Part shown: positions 31,505 to 40,809 of the stretch, in pieces
Numbering within the stretch: position 1 is the first letter of the stretch
How the letters are laid out: each line of letters opens with the position of its first letter
DNA from: Rhabdochlamydiaceae bacterium
GTDB taxonomy: Bacteria > Chlamydiota > Chlamydiia > Chlamydiales > Rhabdochlamydiaceae
Reading direction: 5' to 3'
DNA length: 48,772 bases
Assembly: GCA_027365315.1 (NCBI GenBank)
Contig: DAHXNQ010000081.1
Location: forward strand, 1 to 48,772
Made by a program: the position numbers and the translations under genes
The notes under the pieces: model-generated
The model's database searches: none
The model's input: the letters and a program-made list of their open reading frames with translations, nothing else
Told to the model about the DNA's origin: nothing

Positions 31505-34031
31505 AGATCACCCTCTCCTCGGTTGTACCGGCTAGGTGCTTCATCACCTGCGGCTCCTGTTTTAGCTGCTCGATGATAGCATCACGGCCTAGCTCTTTGA
31601 GAAGCTGCCAGCTGCCGCGCGTCTTGCCATTCACCTGCACTACGTAGAGGATGGTCTCCTCCTCGAGCATTTTGGGGTCAGCCTTTGGGAAGGGCTGGTA
31701 GGCGATAGAAGAGCTACCTCCTAGCATCTCCCACACCTCCTCAGCCATGTGAGGAGCAAAGGGAGCTAGGGCCAGCGTAGCCATCTTCAGCGCTGCGCGC
31801 GGGTAGGCGGGAAGTGGCGCAAAGGCGTTGATGAACTCCATCATCTTGGCAATCGCTGTGTTAAACTGCATCGCCTCGATCTCTCGCTCGACTTGAGAGA
31901 CCAACTTGTGAGCTAGGCGCATTGCCGGGAGATTCTCCTCGTCTGTCACTCTCTCCGAAACAACCAGATCGTAGAAACGGTTTAGGAAGCGACGACAGCC
32001 CTGTACCGCCTCGCTGTTCCAGACCTTCTCTTTATCGAAAGGTCCCATGAACATCTCGTAGAGGCGCAACGCGTCGGCTCCCACCTCTTCGATCATCTCA
32101 TCGGGAGTGATGCCGTTCAGCTTCGACTTAGACATTTTATCGATCTGGGTGAGCAGCTCCTCTCCGGTGCCAATCTGATAGAAATGGCCCTTCTCTTCGC
32201 GCACCTCTTCGGCGGCAACGTAGACTTTGGTGGTGGGATGCTGGAACGATCTAGCTGTCACAAGCCCCTGGTTGCGCAGAGTCTGGAACGGCTCGCTCGT
32301 GCTGACAAGGCCGCAGTCGAAGAGCACCTTATGCCAAAATCTGGCGTAAAGAAGGTGCAGCACAGCATGTTCCACTCCTCCTACGTAGAGATCGACCGGC
32401 ATCCAGTACTCTTCCGCCTCGCGGCTCCAGGCTGCCGCAGCGTTGGCGGGATCGCAAAATCTGAGGTAGTACCAGCAGGAGCCAGCCCACTGAGGCATGG
32501 TGTTGGTCTCGCGACGGGCCCGCTTGCCGGTTTTGGGGTCGGTGATCTCGACCCAATCTGTCGCCTTGGCAAGGGGACTCTCTCCCCCCTCGGGAGGCTT
32601 GAAATCGATCAGTTCGGGCGGCGAAAGTGGCAATTCATCGAGATCCAGCAGCCGTTTGGTACCATCTTCGAAGTGAAGGATGGGGAAGGGCTCGCCCCAA
32701 TATCTCTGACGCGAAAAGAGCCAATCGCGCAGCTTGTAGGTGACGCATCTCTCCCCGGCTCCCCTCTCTTGAAGACGCTGTACCATCGCCTCGCTAGCCT
32801 GATCCCAAGGTAGACCAAAACAGCCCAGCTGGTGGGAGTGGGGATGCACCATGCGGCCGCCCCCCGTCCAGAGTCTCTTGCCTGCCAGCACCTGGCTCTT
32901 CACCTCTTCCCACGACTCACCCTCAACTTCGGCGGGATCTGGTTCGATGACAGCGACAATGGGCAGCCCATATTGCGAAGCAAAGTCAAAATCGCGCTCG
33001 TCGTGCGCGGGCACCCCCATCACAGCCCCTGTTCCGTAGGAGAGCAGCACATAATCGGCAATCCAAATAGGCACCTTCTCTTCGGTGAGAGGGTTGATAG
33101 CGTAGCTGCCCAAAAAGACACCGCTCTTCTCTTTGGCTAGCTCGGTTCTTTGTAGATCGCTCTTGGAGGAGACCTCTTTCTGATAGCGAGCCACCGCCTC
33201 CTTCTGCTGGGGAGTGGTGAGAGAAGAGACAAGAGGATGTTCGGGAGCCAGCACCAGATAGGTGACTCCTACCAGCGTCTCAGCATGAGTAGTGAAGATG
33301 GTGATCCCCTCTGTTCCCGCTACCTTGAAGGTGGCCTTGGCGCCCACGCTCTTTCCAATCCAGTTGCGCTGCGCACTCTTCAGCGATTCAGGCCAGTCGA
33401 TCCCCTCTAGGTCGGTCAGCAGCCTCTCTGCATATTCGGTGATCTTGAGAACCCACTGTCTAAGAGGGCGTCTCTCGACCGGATGACCACCCTCTTTTGA
33501 AAGACCATTCTCCACCTCTTCATTGGCCAGCACCGCCCTCAGCGCGGGGCAGTAGTTGACCAGAGCGTCCGATTCGTAAGCGAGCCCCCTTTCGTAGAGC
33601 TTGCTAAAGATCCACTGCGTCCACTTGTAGTAGCGGGGGTCGCTGGTGGCGATTTCGCGCGACCAGTCGTAGCTAAATCCCAGAGATTTGAGCTGACGGC
33701 GGTAGGTGTCGATGTTCTGCTGAGTGGTGATGCTGGGGTGGGTGCCGGTGCGGATGGCATACTGCTCGGCAGGCAGGCCAAAGCTGTCCCATCCCATCGG
33801 GTGAAGAACATTGAACCCCTTCTGTCTTTTGTAGCGGGCCAGAATGTCGGTAGCTGTATAGCCTGTCACATGCCCCACATGCAGCCCCGCCCCAGAGGGG
33901 TAGGGAAACATATCTAGGATGTAATATTTTTCCTTTTTATGATCGACCTCTGCCAGAAAGGTCTGGTTATCCTCCCAGAAGCGCTGCCACTTCTCCTCGA
34001 TCGCCTGATGGTCATATTTCTGCGAGCTCAT
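31461..34031 (-). CDS. leuS: Leucyl-tRNA synthetase
   Basis: Class I aminoacyl-tRNA synthetase charging tRNA-Leu. The signature HVGH is at residues 51-54 and KMSKS begins at residue 632; between them are the connective editing domain with THAETLVGVTYLVLAPEHP and a Zn-less insertion, and the Leu-specific C-terminal domain. The start at 34031 (MSSQKYDHQAIEEKW) yields 856 aa, the usual size; the frame continues upstream for 58 residues that do not belong to the family. It shares 44 bases with the waaA start, implying coupled translation. Confidence 0.97.
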   Translation of the reverse strand: MSSQKYDHQAIEEKWQRFWEDNQTFLAEVDHKKEKYYILDMFPYPSGAGLHVGHVTGYTATDILARYKRQKGFNVLHPMGWDSFGLPAEQYAIRTGTHPSITTQQNIDTYRRQLKSLGFSYDWSREIATSDPRYYKWTQWIFSKLYERGLAYESDALVNYCPALRAVLANEEVENGLSKEGGHPVERRPLRQWVLKITEYAERLLTDLEGIDWPESLKSAQRNWIGKSVGAKATFKVAGTEGITIFTTHAETLVGVTYLVLAPEHPLVSSLTTPQQKEAVARYQKEVSSKSDLQRTELAKEKSGVFLGSYAINPLTEEKVPIWIADYVLLSYGTGAVMGVPAHDERDFDFASQYGLPIVAVIEPDPAEVEGESWEEVKSQVLAGKRLWTGGGRMVHPHSHQLGCFGLPWDQASEAMVQRLQERGAGERCVTYKLRDWLFSRQRYWGEPFPILHFEDGTKRLLDLDELPLSPPELIDFKPPEGGESPLAKATDWVEITDPKTGKRARRETNTMPQWAGSCWYYLRFCDPANAAAAWSREAEEYWMPVDLYVGGVEHAVLHLLYARFWHKVLFDCGLVSTSEPFQTLRNQGLVTARSFQHPTTKVYVAAEEVREEKGHFYQIGTGEELLTQIDKMSKSKLNGITPDEMIEEVGADALRLYEMFMGPFDKEKVWNSEAVQGCRRFLNRFYDLVVSERVTDEENLPAMRLAHKLVSQVEREIEAMQFNTAIAKMMEFINAFAPLPAYPRAALKMATLALAPFAPHMAEEVWEMLGGSSSIAYQPFPKADPKMLEEETILYVVQVNGKTRGSWQLLKELGRDAIIEQLKQEPQVMKHLAGTTEERVIFVPGKLVNFVVGTK

Positions 34032-34327
34032 GACGTCATACCCCAACAAAACCGCCCAGTTTACATGGGGACGAATTTTGTGAGAGGAGAAACCTTCGCT
34101 TTTGAGCGCAAAACTAGAACGTAGACAAAAAAAGTTGACCATTATTTTTATATTAAGAAATGCCAAATGCCCATCAAAGGAGTTTGCAAGAATGGTGTGG
34201 ATCACATAGGCTCAGAGGCGGCTGAGAGGCCTTTTTTAGGTTTTGTATGCTGGATGTTACGCCACAAAAAAAGAGTAAGATCTGCCTGACAGGTTACGAC
34301 CTTCAGGGCGACCTAAAAGGTCGTCTG

Positions 34328-35581
34328 ATGATGGCTAAATTCAGCCAAACCGATCTCGATGTGCTAGAGGAAATCCTCTACAGTCCCGTGCAGACTCCTT
34401 TGCGCGAGCTGCTGCGCCCCTTCGCCCCCCATACCGAAAGAGCTCTTGAGAGCCTCCGCATGTTTGAAGAGATGGGACTTCTCGCCATCCGCGGCACGGA
34501 GGTGGTGGTCGACAAAGAGAGGCGCAAATATTACGAGGGAGAGAGCGCCAAGTTTTCCGAAGAGTTCAAACCGGGGCTAGAGTTTGTGCAAGGGCTGCTG
34601 AAGAAGGTGCCCATTCACCAGCTTCTCGCCTGGTACTCCATTCCACGGTCGGCCGACCAGATCTTCGAATCGCTGATCGAACAGTATCTCAAAACGCCCT
34701 CCATTTATGAAAAAAATTTAGCAGAGCTGACCACTCTTGAAGGTCCCGGCTATCAGATTGTGCAGGAGCTGCTGGCTAGCCCTCAGCTGAAGCTGATGGG
34801 AAGCGAGGTGAGAGCGCGCTATGGCCTCTCCCCTGAAGAGTTTGAGGAGACGATGCTGCTTCTCGAATTCCAATTTGCCGCCTATCTCACCTACGAACGC
34901 ATTGGAGAAGAGTGGCAAGAGGTGGTGGTACCTCTAGAGGAGTGGAAGGAGTATCTTCTCTTCCTCGAGAAGACAAGGCCACAGCCTCTACCTACAGAAT
35001 GCGTTGAAGCTAAAGAATTTGCCCACTTTGCTTTCCTGGAGGAGCTCTCGACCTGCCTCTGGAATGTCTGCGAAAATAGACCGCTGGCAGTAGAGGCTGC
35101 GCCGCTTCTCGCGCGCCTAGAATCTCTGCGCCTCATCCGCCAAAGCGACGGCCTCTGGATACCCACCGAAACAACCCCCTCCTGGCTGCGCATGGAGCCC
35201 GAGGAGCAGGCTCTACAGATCCACCGCTCGTTATCTCACCACCCCGATCTAGCTAAACTACCCTCATCGGTGCAGTCGGAAAGGATGGTGAGAGAGGCTG
35301 AAAAAGCTATCCTCAGGGCGCCACTAGACGCCTGGGTCCTGATCTCCGACCTTGTAAGCGGTGCACTGGTCGCTCTGCAGGAGGCCTCTTCGATCAAGCT
35401 GGTACGCCAAGGCAAGCAGTGGCACTATCGCACTCCAGTCTATGCCGATGCCGAGAAGCAACTGCTCTTCTGGATGCTCTCACAAGCTCTCTATGAAATG
35501 GGGGCAGTCCAGCTGGGTCTTTATGAGAGGCAGCCCTGTCTGCGCCTCACTCCCTTCGGGAGAAATCTCTTTTCCTGTTAA
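34328..35581 (+). CDS. Hypothetical protein with winged-helix-like N-terminus
   Basis: A 417-aa soluble protein of no family I know. Residues about 5-60 (LDVLEEILYSPVQTPLREL, then ALESLRMFEEMGLLAI) have the pattern of a winged-helix DNA-binding domain, and the C-terminal 80 residues (LVRQGKQWHYRTPVYADAEKQ) resemble a second one. The start at 34328 follows AAAGG by seven bases; the frame extends upstream to 34247 and an alternative ATG lies at 34331. It is followed by smpB after 10 bases, with dnaN and recF after, so it may be in an operon with replication and trans-translation genes. A role in DNA binding is inferred from the fold guess only. Confidence 0.7.
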   Translation: MMAKFSQTDLDVLEEILYSPVQTPLRELLRPFAPHTERALESLRMFEEMGLLAIRGTEVVVDKERRKYYEGESAKFSEEFKPGLEFVQGLLKKVPIHQLLAWYSIPRSADQIFESLIEQYLKTPSIYEKNLAELTTLEGPGYQIVQELLASPQLKLMGSEVRARYGLSPEEFEETMLLLEFQFAAYLTYERIGEEWQEVVVPLEEWKEYLLFLEKTRPQPLPTECVEAKEFAHFAFLEELSTCLWNVCENRPLAVEAAPLLARLESLRLIRQSDGLWIPTETTPSWLRMEPEEQALQIHRSLSHHPDLAKLPSSVQSERMVREAEKAILRAPLDAWVLISDLVSGALVALQEASSIKLVRQGKQWHYRTPVYADAEKQLLFWMLSQALYEMGAVQLGLYERQPCLRLTPFGRNLFSC

Positions 35582-35591
35582 ACTAGGCTGC

Positions 35592-36059
35592 ATGGGCAAG
35601 AAGAGCGACGCAGAACTGGTCTCCAACCGGAAGGCCCACCACGACTATGAGATTCTCGAGACCTTCGAGGCTGGTATCGTTTTGGTGGGTACCGAGGTGA
35701 AGTCGCTGCGCGCCCATGGCGGCAGCCTACAGGATGCCTACATCCTCGTCTCGCATGGCGATGTCATTCTGAAGAACTGCTCCATCGCCCCCTATAAATT
35801 TGGCAATATCCACAACCATGAAGAGCGGCGCGAGCGCAAACTGCTTCTGCACCGCCGTGAAATAGCAAGAATTGGATCGCTCTTTCAAGAGAAGGGCATC
35901 GCCCTCATCCCTCTCGCTCTCTACCTCAAAAATGGTAGGATCAAAGTGAAGATCGGCTGCGGCAAGGGCAAAAAAACGTTCGACAAACGAGAAGCTCTAC
36001 GTGAACGCGAGCAGAAGCGCTCGATCGAACGCACACTCCGCGGATCCCGCGACGAGTAG
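35592..36059 (+). CDS. smpB: SsrA-binding protein
   Basis: SmpB binds tmRNA and the stalled ribosome to tag incomplete proteins. At 155 aa it is of family length, with NRKAHHDYEILETFEAGIVL, GTEVKSLRAHGGSLQDAYI and the basic C-terminal tail (GKKTFDKREALREREQKR). The start is the ATG at 35592, ten bases past the preceding stop; the frame is open upstream but without homology. The order smpB-dnaN-recF is as I recall it in Chlamydia trachomatis (CT076-CT074). Confidence 0.97.
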   Translation: MGKKSDAELVSNRKAHHDYEILETFEAGIVLVGTEVKSLRAHGGSLQDAYILVSHGDVILKNCSIAPYKFGNIHNHEERRERKLLLHRREIARIGSLFQEKGIALIPLALYLKNGRIKVKIGCGKGKKTFDKREALREREQKRSIERTLRGSRDE

Positions 36060-36125
36060 CTTGCCCGAAGGAGCTCGGTAAGCTATCATCCGGTTTTTCG
36101 CCCTGATTGAGGAGGAGCCTGCCCG

Positions 36126-37229
36126 ATGAAAGCCATCGTCTCGCAGCCGGAACTTGCCGCTGTAGTAGGAAGAATCCAGAGCATCATATCGCAAAAGCCA
36201 GCCATCCCCATTCTGGCCAATCTACTGATCGAGGCGTGCGACGGAGCGCTCTGGCTCTCCGCTAGCGACCTTACGGTCAGCGTCCGCGTCTCGGTTCAGG
36301 CGAAGGTGCTGGAGGAGGGAGCCATCACACTACCGGCTCGCCGCTTCTTCCAGCTGCTGCGCGAACTGACGATGCCTCAGATCACCATCGAAACCAATGG
36401 CTCCGAGATTGCCTCGATCGAGGCTGGCCCCTCCCACTTCAAGATCCACGGCATGCGTAAATCGGAATTTCCGCAACTGCCCGACCTAACAGGCGGCCTG
36501 AAGTTGGATGTCGAGTCCTCACTGCTGAAGAGCCTACTCTCCCGCACCGCCTTTGCAGCAGCGGCCAGAGAAGAGGATCGCCAGATGCTCAGTGGCGTCT
36601 CGATCCAGAGCCAGGGAGGCGTTGCCACCTTCATCGGCACCGACGGCAAGAGGCTAGCGCGCCTCAAAGCCGATGTCGACCTCTCCAAAGAGGCGCCAGG
36701 CTCTTATGTCATTCCCATTAAAGCTGTCGAGGAGATCGTCAAGATGCTCGATGGCAAAGAGCCTTCGGTACATCTGACGCTGATGCAAGATAAGATCGGT
36801 GTGGAATCAGGAAGGGTGCTGTTGGTCTCAAAACTGCTCTCCGGTCAATACCCCGATGTCTCGCGCGTGATCCCCAAAAGGACGCCTCAATCGATCTCAC
36901 TGCACCGCGAGGAGCTGATTGCCCTGCTCAGGCAGGTGGCGCTCTTCACCTCCGAAAGCAGCAGCTCTGTGCGCTTCTCATTCTCTCCCGGTTCGCTGCA
37001 GCTCTCTGCGATGAGCGGCGAGATTGGCGAGGGGAAAGTCTCGATGCCTGTGCACTACAACGGACCTAAAATCGACATCGCCTTCAACCCAGGATTCTTC
37101 CTCGACATCCTGCGCCATAGCGAGGACGAGACTGTCAACTTCGATATCACCGATCCCTACAACCCCGGCCTCATCACCGATTCCACCTCGGCAGAATTTG
37201 TGATCATGCCGATGCGTCTCGAGCTCTAG
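36126..37229 (+). CDS. dnaN: DNA polymerase III beta subunit (sliding clamp)
   Basis: The replication clamp that holds polymerases on DNA. It is 367 aa with three repeated clamp domains; recognisable words are KPAIPILANLLIEA, FKIHGMRKSEFPQLP, the Cys-free middle part with GVSIQSQGG and TDGKRLA, and the conserved end NPGLITDSTSAEFVIMPMRL. A strong ribosome binding site, GAGGAGG, precedes the ATG. It lies ten bases before recF. Confidence 0.97.
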   Translation: MKAIVSQPELAAVVGRIQSIISQKPAIPILANLLIEACDGALWLSASDLTVSVRVSVQAKVLEEGAITLPARRFFQLLRELTMPQITIETNGSEIASIEAGPSHFKIHGMRKSEFPQLPDLTGGLKLDVESSLLKSLLSRTAFAAAAREEDRQMLSGVSIQSQGGVATFIGTDGKRLARLKADVDLSKEAPGSYVIPIKAVEEIVKMLDGKEPSVHLTLMQDKIGVESGRVLLVSKLLSGQYPDVSRVIPKRTPQSISLHREELIALLRQVALFTSESSSSVRFSFSPGSLQLSAMSGEIGEGKVSMPVHYNGPKIDIAFNPGFFLDILRHSEDETVNFDITDPYNPGLITDSTSAEFVIMPMRLEL

Positions 37230-37239
37230 ACGCCACTCC

Positions 37240-38316
37240 ATGCGCCTCACTAGGATACAGCTTCGAAACTTCCGCCTCTTGAGAGAGCGGGAGCTTCTGC
37301 TGGCACCTAGCGCTAACTGGATCTTAGGGCCCAATGCGATTGGCAAAACCACTTTGCTAGAGGCACTCTTTCTCTTAAGCACCGGCCGCTCTTTCCGCAC
37401 GCGCGACCTTAGAGAGATCATCAGCCACGGCTCTAGCTTCTTTTCGATAGAGGCTCATTTCTTGCAGGGCGGAGTAGAGCAGAGGCTCTTTTTATCATTC
37501 GATGGTGAAGAGAAACGGGCGCTTCTGAACGACACACCACTTCCCTCCTGGAACGCTCTTTTGGGACTGATTCCCGCTATCCTGATGGTGCCACGCGATA
37601 TCTCCCTGATTGAGGGAGCTCCAGCCGAGCGCAGGCGGATGCTCGATCTCTTTCTCTCGCAGCTCGACCCCACCTATCTCCATCAGCTGGCGCGCTACCA
37701 AAAAGCGCTGGCGCAGCGTAATAGCCTGCTGAGAACTGGAGCTAGCGGCTCTGCACTTCTGTCCATACTTCTACCCTGGGAAGAGATTTTAGCCTCTTCG
37801 GGAAGCTATCTGATGCAACGCCGAAAAAAACTGATCTCTAGATGGAGCAGCGCCTCTGCCCTCCATATGCTCGATCTCTCGGCGGGAGCCGACCAGATGG
37901 AGCTACGCTACAAAAGCCAGTGGCCAGAGACGCTAGAGGGATTGATGCACTGCTACCGCGAAGAGGAGACAAGAGAGCGCGAGGCGGGTCATACCAAAGT
38001 AGGCCCCCATCGCGACGATCTAGAGATGCTGGTTCAGGGGATGCTGGCTCACCGCTTCTGCAGCGAGGGGCAGAAGCGCTGTCTGCTGGTGGCTCTGCGC
38101 CTTGCTCAGGCAGATGAGATGCGCGAGCTACTAGGAGATCAGATCGAAGGGGGCCCTATCTTCGCTATCGACGATTTCGATAGCCATCTAGATGGTGTAA
38201 GGCTAGAGATTTTGCAGCACAAGCTAGCGAAGGTGGGTCAGCTGCTGCTCACCTCTCCCTCACTGATGGCGCCGCCAGCTCTGGCACTAGAGGTGGCGGC
38301 GCATCGCCTCTCCTAA
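37240..38316 (+). CDS. recF: DNA repair ATPase RecF
   Basis: RecF helps load RecA at gaps behind stalled forks. The 358-aa protein has MRLTRIQLRNFRLL at the start, Walker A GPNAIGKTTLLEAL at about residues 30-43, the signature region HRFCSEGQKR and Walker B-like FAIDDFDSHLD, all typical of RecF. The start is ATG at 37240, ten bases after dnaN, without an obvious ribosome binding site, consistent with coupling. Its end overlaps the convergent pgi by 30 bases. Confidence 0.95.
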   Translation: MRLTRIQLRNFRLLRERELLLAPSANWILGPNAIGKTTLLEALFLLSTGRSFRTRDLREIISHGSSFFSIEAHFLQGGVEQRLFLSFDGEEKRALLNDTPLPSWNALLGLIPAILMVPRDISLIEGAPAERRRMLDLFLSQLDPTYLHQLARYQKALAQRNSLLRTGASGSALLSILLPWEEILASSGSYLMQRRKKLISRWSSASALHMLDLSAGADQMELRYKSQWPETLEGLMHCYREEETREREAGHTKVGPHRDDLEMLVQGMLAHRFCSEGQKRCLLVALRLAQADEMRELLGDQIEGGPIFAIDDFDSHLDGVRLEILQHKLAKVGQLLLTSPSLMAPPALALEVAAHRLS

Positions 38317-39837
38317 GACAAAGGTTCCCTTCCTGTTCTTCATCTCATCGAGCACAGAGAGCGCCAGCTTTTTGCCCAGCTGCACGCCCTCTTGGTCGAA
38401 GGAGTTGATACCCCAGATCATCCCCTGAAAAGCCACCTTATGCTCGTAGTAGGCGAGCAGCTTACCCATGGTGTGCGGATCGAGCTTCTCCATCAGTAAA
38501 ATGCTGGTGGGGCGATTGCCGGCGAAGTTCTTGTTGGGATTGCTGCTCTTCTGACCGGTAGCCAAAGCGAGTGACTGCGCTAAGAGATTTGCTATCAACT
38601 TCTGCTGACAGCTCGACCCCTCAAACTCGATATCCTTGCCATACTGCGAATGGCGGAATCCTAAAAACTCAATCGGCACTACCGTAGTGCCCTGATGGAT
38701 CGACTGGTAGAAGGAGTGCTGCCCATTAGTCCCCACCTCCCCCCAGATGATGGGACCTGTAGCAAACGAAACAGCTCTGCCATGCCTATCGATGCTCTTG
38801 CCGTTCGATTCCATATCGAGCTGCTGTAGATGGGCTGGAAACCTCGTTAACGCCTGCGAATAGGGGATCACCGCACAGGTGTGGTGCCCCAAAAAGTTGC
38901 GGTTCCAGATTCCCAGAAGCGCTGCCAGAAGAGGAAGGTTCTGGTGCGGGTTTTCGGTCAGCGCATGCTGGTCCATCTCGTGCGCCCCTTTTAAAATCTC
39001 GAGCCACTGCTCATAGCCTAAGCCAAACGCCAGCATCACCCCACCCACCATCGAGGTGGCCGAATAGCGTCCGCCGATGTAGTCCCAGATGTAGAAAGAG
39101 GCGAGATATTTGGCTGGATCGTCCATGGGACTGCCCTTGCCGGTCACCGCTATAAAGTGCTCTTTGGGCTTCAGCCCAGCTTGGGTGAAGAAGCTGGCCA
39201 CCAGCGCCTCATTGGTGGCTGTCTCTAGGGTTGAGCCCGACTTTGAAACCACCACCACAAGGGTTTTGCGCAGATCGAGATCCTTCATCGCTAAAGCCGC
39301 ATCGTCGGGGTCGACGTTGGAGATGAAGTGGACCCGCCGTCCCTTCACACCATAGCGCTGAAGAGCCAGATAGAGGGAGCGCGGCCCCAGGTCAGACCCC
39401 CCGATCCCCACCTGCACCAGATCGGTGAAACGGTCGCCGATATGCTCTAAAAAACTCTTTAATTTGTTCAACTCGGTCAGGGCCGCCTGCGACGCCTCCT
39501 GTACGGGTGGTGATAGTCCTTTGCCCCCCGAGAGATCGCGCACCGCGGTGTGCAGCACCCGCCTCTCTTCGCTCTCGTACCCCTCGATCCTATTGATCAC
39601 CTCGCCCGACTGCATGGCGCGCATCTGTAAAGCGGCGCCACGCTCTTTGGCTAGATGCTCCAGATCGGCCAAGATCGCCTCGTCCACCCTCTCTGTGGCA
39701 AAGAGCAGCTTCATCCCCAGCTGCTCTAGAAACAACTTGTCGATGCGCTCGGTAGCCATGCTCTTTGTCAGGTCGGGAGCCTCCTTAGCCAGCTCCGCTA
39801 ACCGCTTGAAAGAGGCTGTTTCGGGAAAGGGGTGCAT
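38287..39837 (-). CDS. pgi: Glucose-6-phosphate isomerase
   Basis: Interconverts glucose-6-phosphate and fructose-6-phosphate in glycolysis. The 516-aa protein has VQVGIGGSDLGPRSLYLAL, a SIS-type sugar phosphate site VVSKSGSTLET, the catalytic GEVGTNGQHSFYQSIHQG and the C-terminal GVQLGK motif. The start ATG at 39837 follows GAGGAG. It is short compared with E. coli Pgi (549 aa) but like the chlamydial type. Convergent and 30-base overlapping with recF. Confidence 0.96.
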   Translation of the reverse strand: MHPFPETASFKRLAELAKEAPDLTKSMATERIDKLFLEQLGMKLLFATERVDEAILADLEHLAKERGAALQMRAMQSGEVINRIEGYESEERRVLHTAVRDLSGGKGLSPPVQEASQAALTELNKLKSFLEHIGDRFTDLVQVGIGGSDLGPRSLYLALQRYGVKGRRVHFISNVDPDDAALAMKDLDLRKTLVVVVSKSGSTLETATNEALVASFFTQAGLKPKEHFIAVTGKGSPMDDPAKYLASFYIWDYIGGRYSATSMVGGVMLAFGLGYEQWLEILKGAHEMDQHALTENPHQNLPLLAALLGIWNRNFLGHHTCAVIPYSQALTRFPAHLQQLDMESNGKSIDRHGRAVSFATGPIIWGEVGTNGQHSFYQSIHQGTTVVPIEFLGFRHSQYGKDIEFEGSSCQQKLIANLLAQSLALATGQKSSNPNKNFAGNRPTSILLMEKLDPHTMGKLLAYYEHKVAFQGMIWGINSFDQEGVQLGKKLALSVLDEMKNRKGTFVLGEAMRRHL

Positions 39838-39922
39838 AGAATCTCCTCGTTTCTTGGCTCTGTAACAGAAAACGCTTTTGATTGTCCAAAAGTCTCAGAT
39901 TCTGCAGAATGGATCCCGAAAT

Positions 39923-39997
39923 CGGAGCATAGCGCAGCTTGGCTAGCGCGGCTGCTTTGGGAGCAGTAGGTCGGGGGTTCGAATCCCTCTGCTCCGA
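39923..39997 (+). tRNA. tRNA-Pro(TGG)
   Basis: Acceptor CGGAGCA/TGCTCCG with discriminator A, D arm GCGCAGCTTGGCTAGCGC, anticodon stem CTGCT/AGCAG around a TTGGG-containing loop giving anticodon TGG, and T arm GGGGGTTCGAATCCCTC. CCA is not encoded. It lies between pgi (minus strand) and an unknown minus-strand gene. Confidence 0.95.
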
Positions 39998-40005
39998 TTT
40001 CCTTT

Positions 40006-40806
40006 TCAGACAACAGTTCCGCCAGATTCCACAAAGCCCTGCACCATCCGCGCCCCTTGCCTAGTGGTGGCAGAAGAGTGCACCATGAGTTGGTCCAGCC
40101 CCTCCCAATCCTGCGTCAGCAGCAGCTCGGGCACGATGCGAAATGGCCCTGTAAGCCTCTTTACCGCATCGTTGATCCACTGCTGAGCCTCTTCACTCCA
40201 CACCTCATCATCGGGTAGCAGTAGACCAAGTGCCGGCAGCTCTTCATCTCCAAAGCGGCTGAAGATCCGATCCTCACCATCCCAGACAAGCGACGTCACC
40301 GGAAGATTGCTGCCGCATAGGGCCACAGCCAGCTGCTCCCACGACGCGCGAGAGAGAAGCTGCATCAGCTCACCTGCAGCCATCTTGTCAGTCACCTTCA
40401 GCAGCACCACCACAAGCAGATCATCTGGCAGAAACGAAAGCAGCCTCTTCAGGTAGTCTGCCATCAGGCGTGCAGCATAAAGTCTCTTATCTTGAATGGC
40501 CTCTTCCGCATCCCAGCAGATCCGCTCCTCGAAAGCAAGATCGCCGCGATAGAGCGAAACAGCAACAGTGCGCTCACGATAGTTAGAAAGCAGCTCTTTG
40601 GAAAAGAGCTCAATCCCTTTAGCCAGAGCGTAAAAAAACGGAGCACTGCGCAGAGGTATAACAGCCTGCTCAAGGCCTAGATCGAGCTCCCAGAGAATCG
40701 TTCCCTCTTCAGGAATCGATAGATGGCTCCAATTGAGATCGTCACAGGGACGCATCGGAACCTTCACTCTGTGGTCATTAGCTTCTAGATCGATCCGCTG
40801 TTCCAT
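40006..40806 (-). CDS. Hypothetical protein downstream of trmB
   Basis: A 266-aa soluble acidic protein of no family I recognise. It has alternating helices and strands, with a strand-like DLLVVVLLKVTDKM near residue 128 and a long hydrophilic helix before it. No catalytic motif or membrane segment is evident. Its ATG lies three bases after the trmB stop, so the two are co-translated and perhaps function together. Its 3' end is 8 bases from the tRNA-Pro gene on the other strand. Confidence 0.78.
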   Translation of the reverse strand: MEQRIDLEANDHRVKVPMRPCDDLNWSHLSIPEEGTILWELDLGLEQAVIPLRSAPFFYALAKGIELFSKELLSNYRERTVAVSLYRGDLAFEERICWDAEEAIQDKRLYAARLMADYLKRLLSFLPDDLLVVVLLKVTDKMAAGELMQLLSRASWEQLAVALCGSNLPVTSLVWDGEDRIFSRFGDEELPALGLLLPDDEVWSEEAQQWINDAVKRLTGPFRIVPELLLTQDWEGLDQLMVHSSATTRQGARMVQGFVESGGTVV

Positions 40807-40809
40807 CGG

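Noticed and set aside
32184-32813. 209-aa plus-strand frame opposite leuS
   Set aside because: Antisense shadow of a strongly conserved gene with no start signal.
34032-34205. N-terminal extension of the leuS frame
   Set aside because: The 58 residues before MSSQKYDHQ have no relation to leucyl-tRNA synthetase, which starts near there in the family.
34200-34246. Hairpin (CTCAG/CTGAG) followed by TTTTTT upstream of the 34328 gene
   Set aside because: No plus-strand gene precedes it, and no T-box features are visible on the minus strand for leuS, so a terminator or riboswitch is not supported.
35361-35591. 77-residue extension upstream of smpB
   Set aside because: It overlaps the end of the preceding gene in another frame and lacks homology to SmpB, which begins at 35592.
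39798-40034. 78-aa minus-strand frame across tRNA-Pro
   Set aside because: The word EGFEPPTYCSQS is the usual antisense translation of a tRNA and not a gene.
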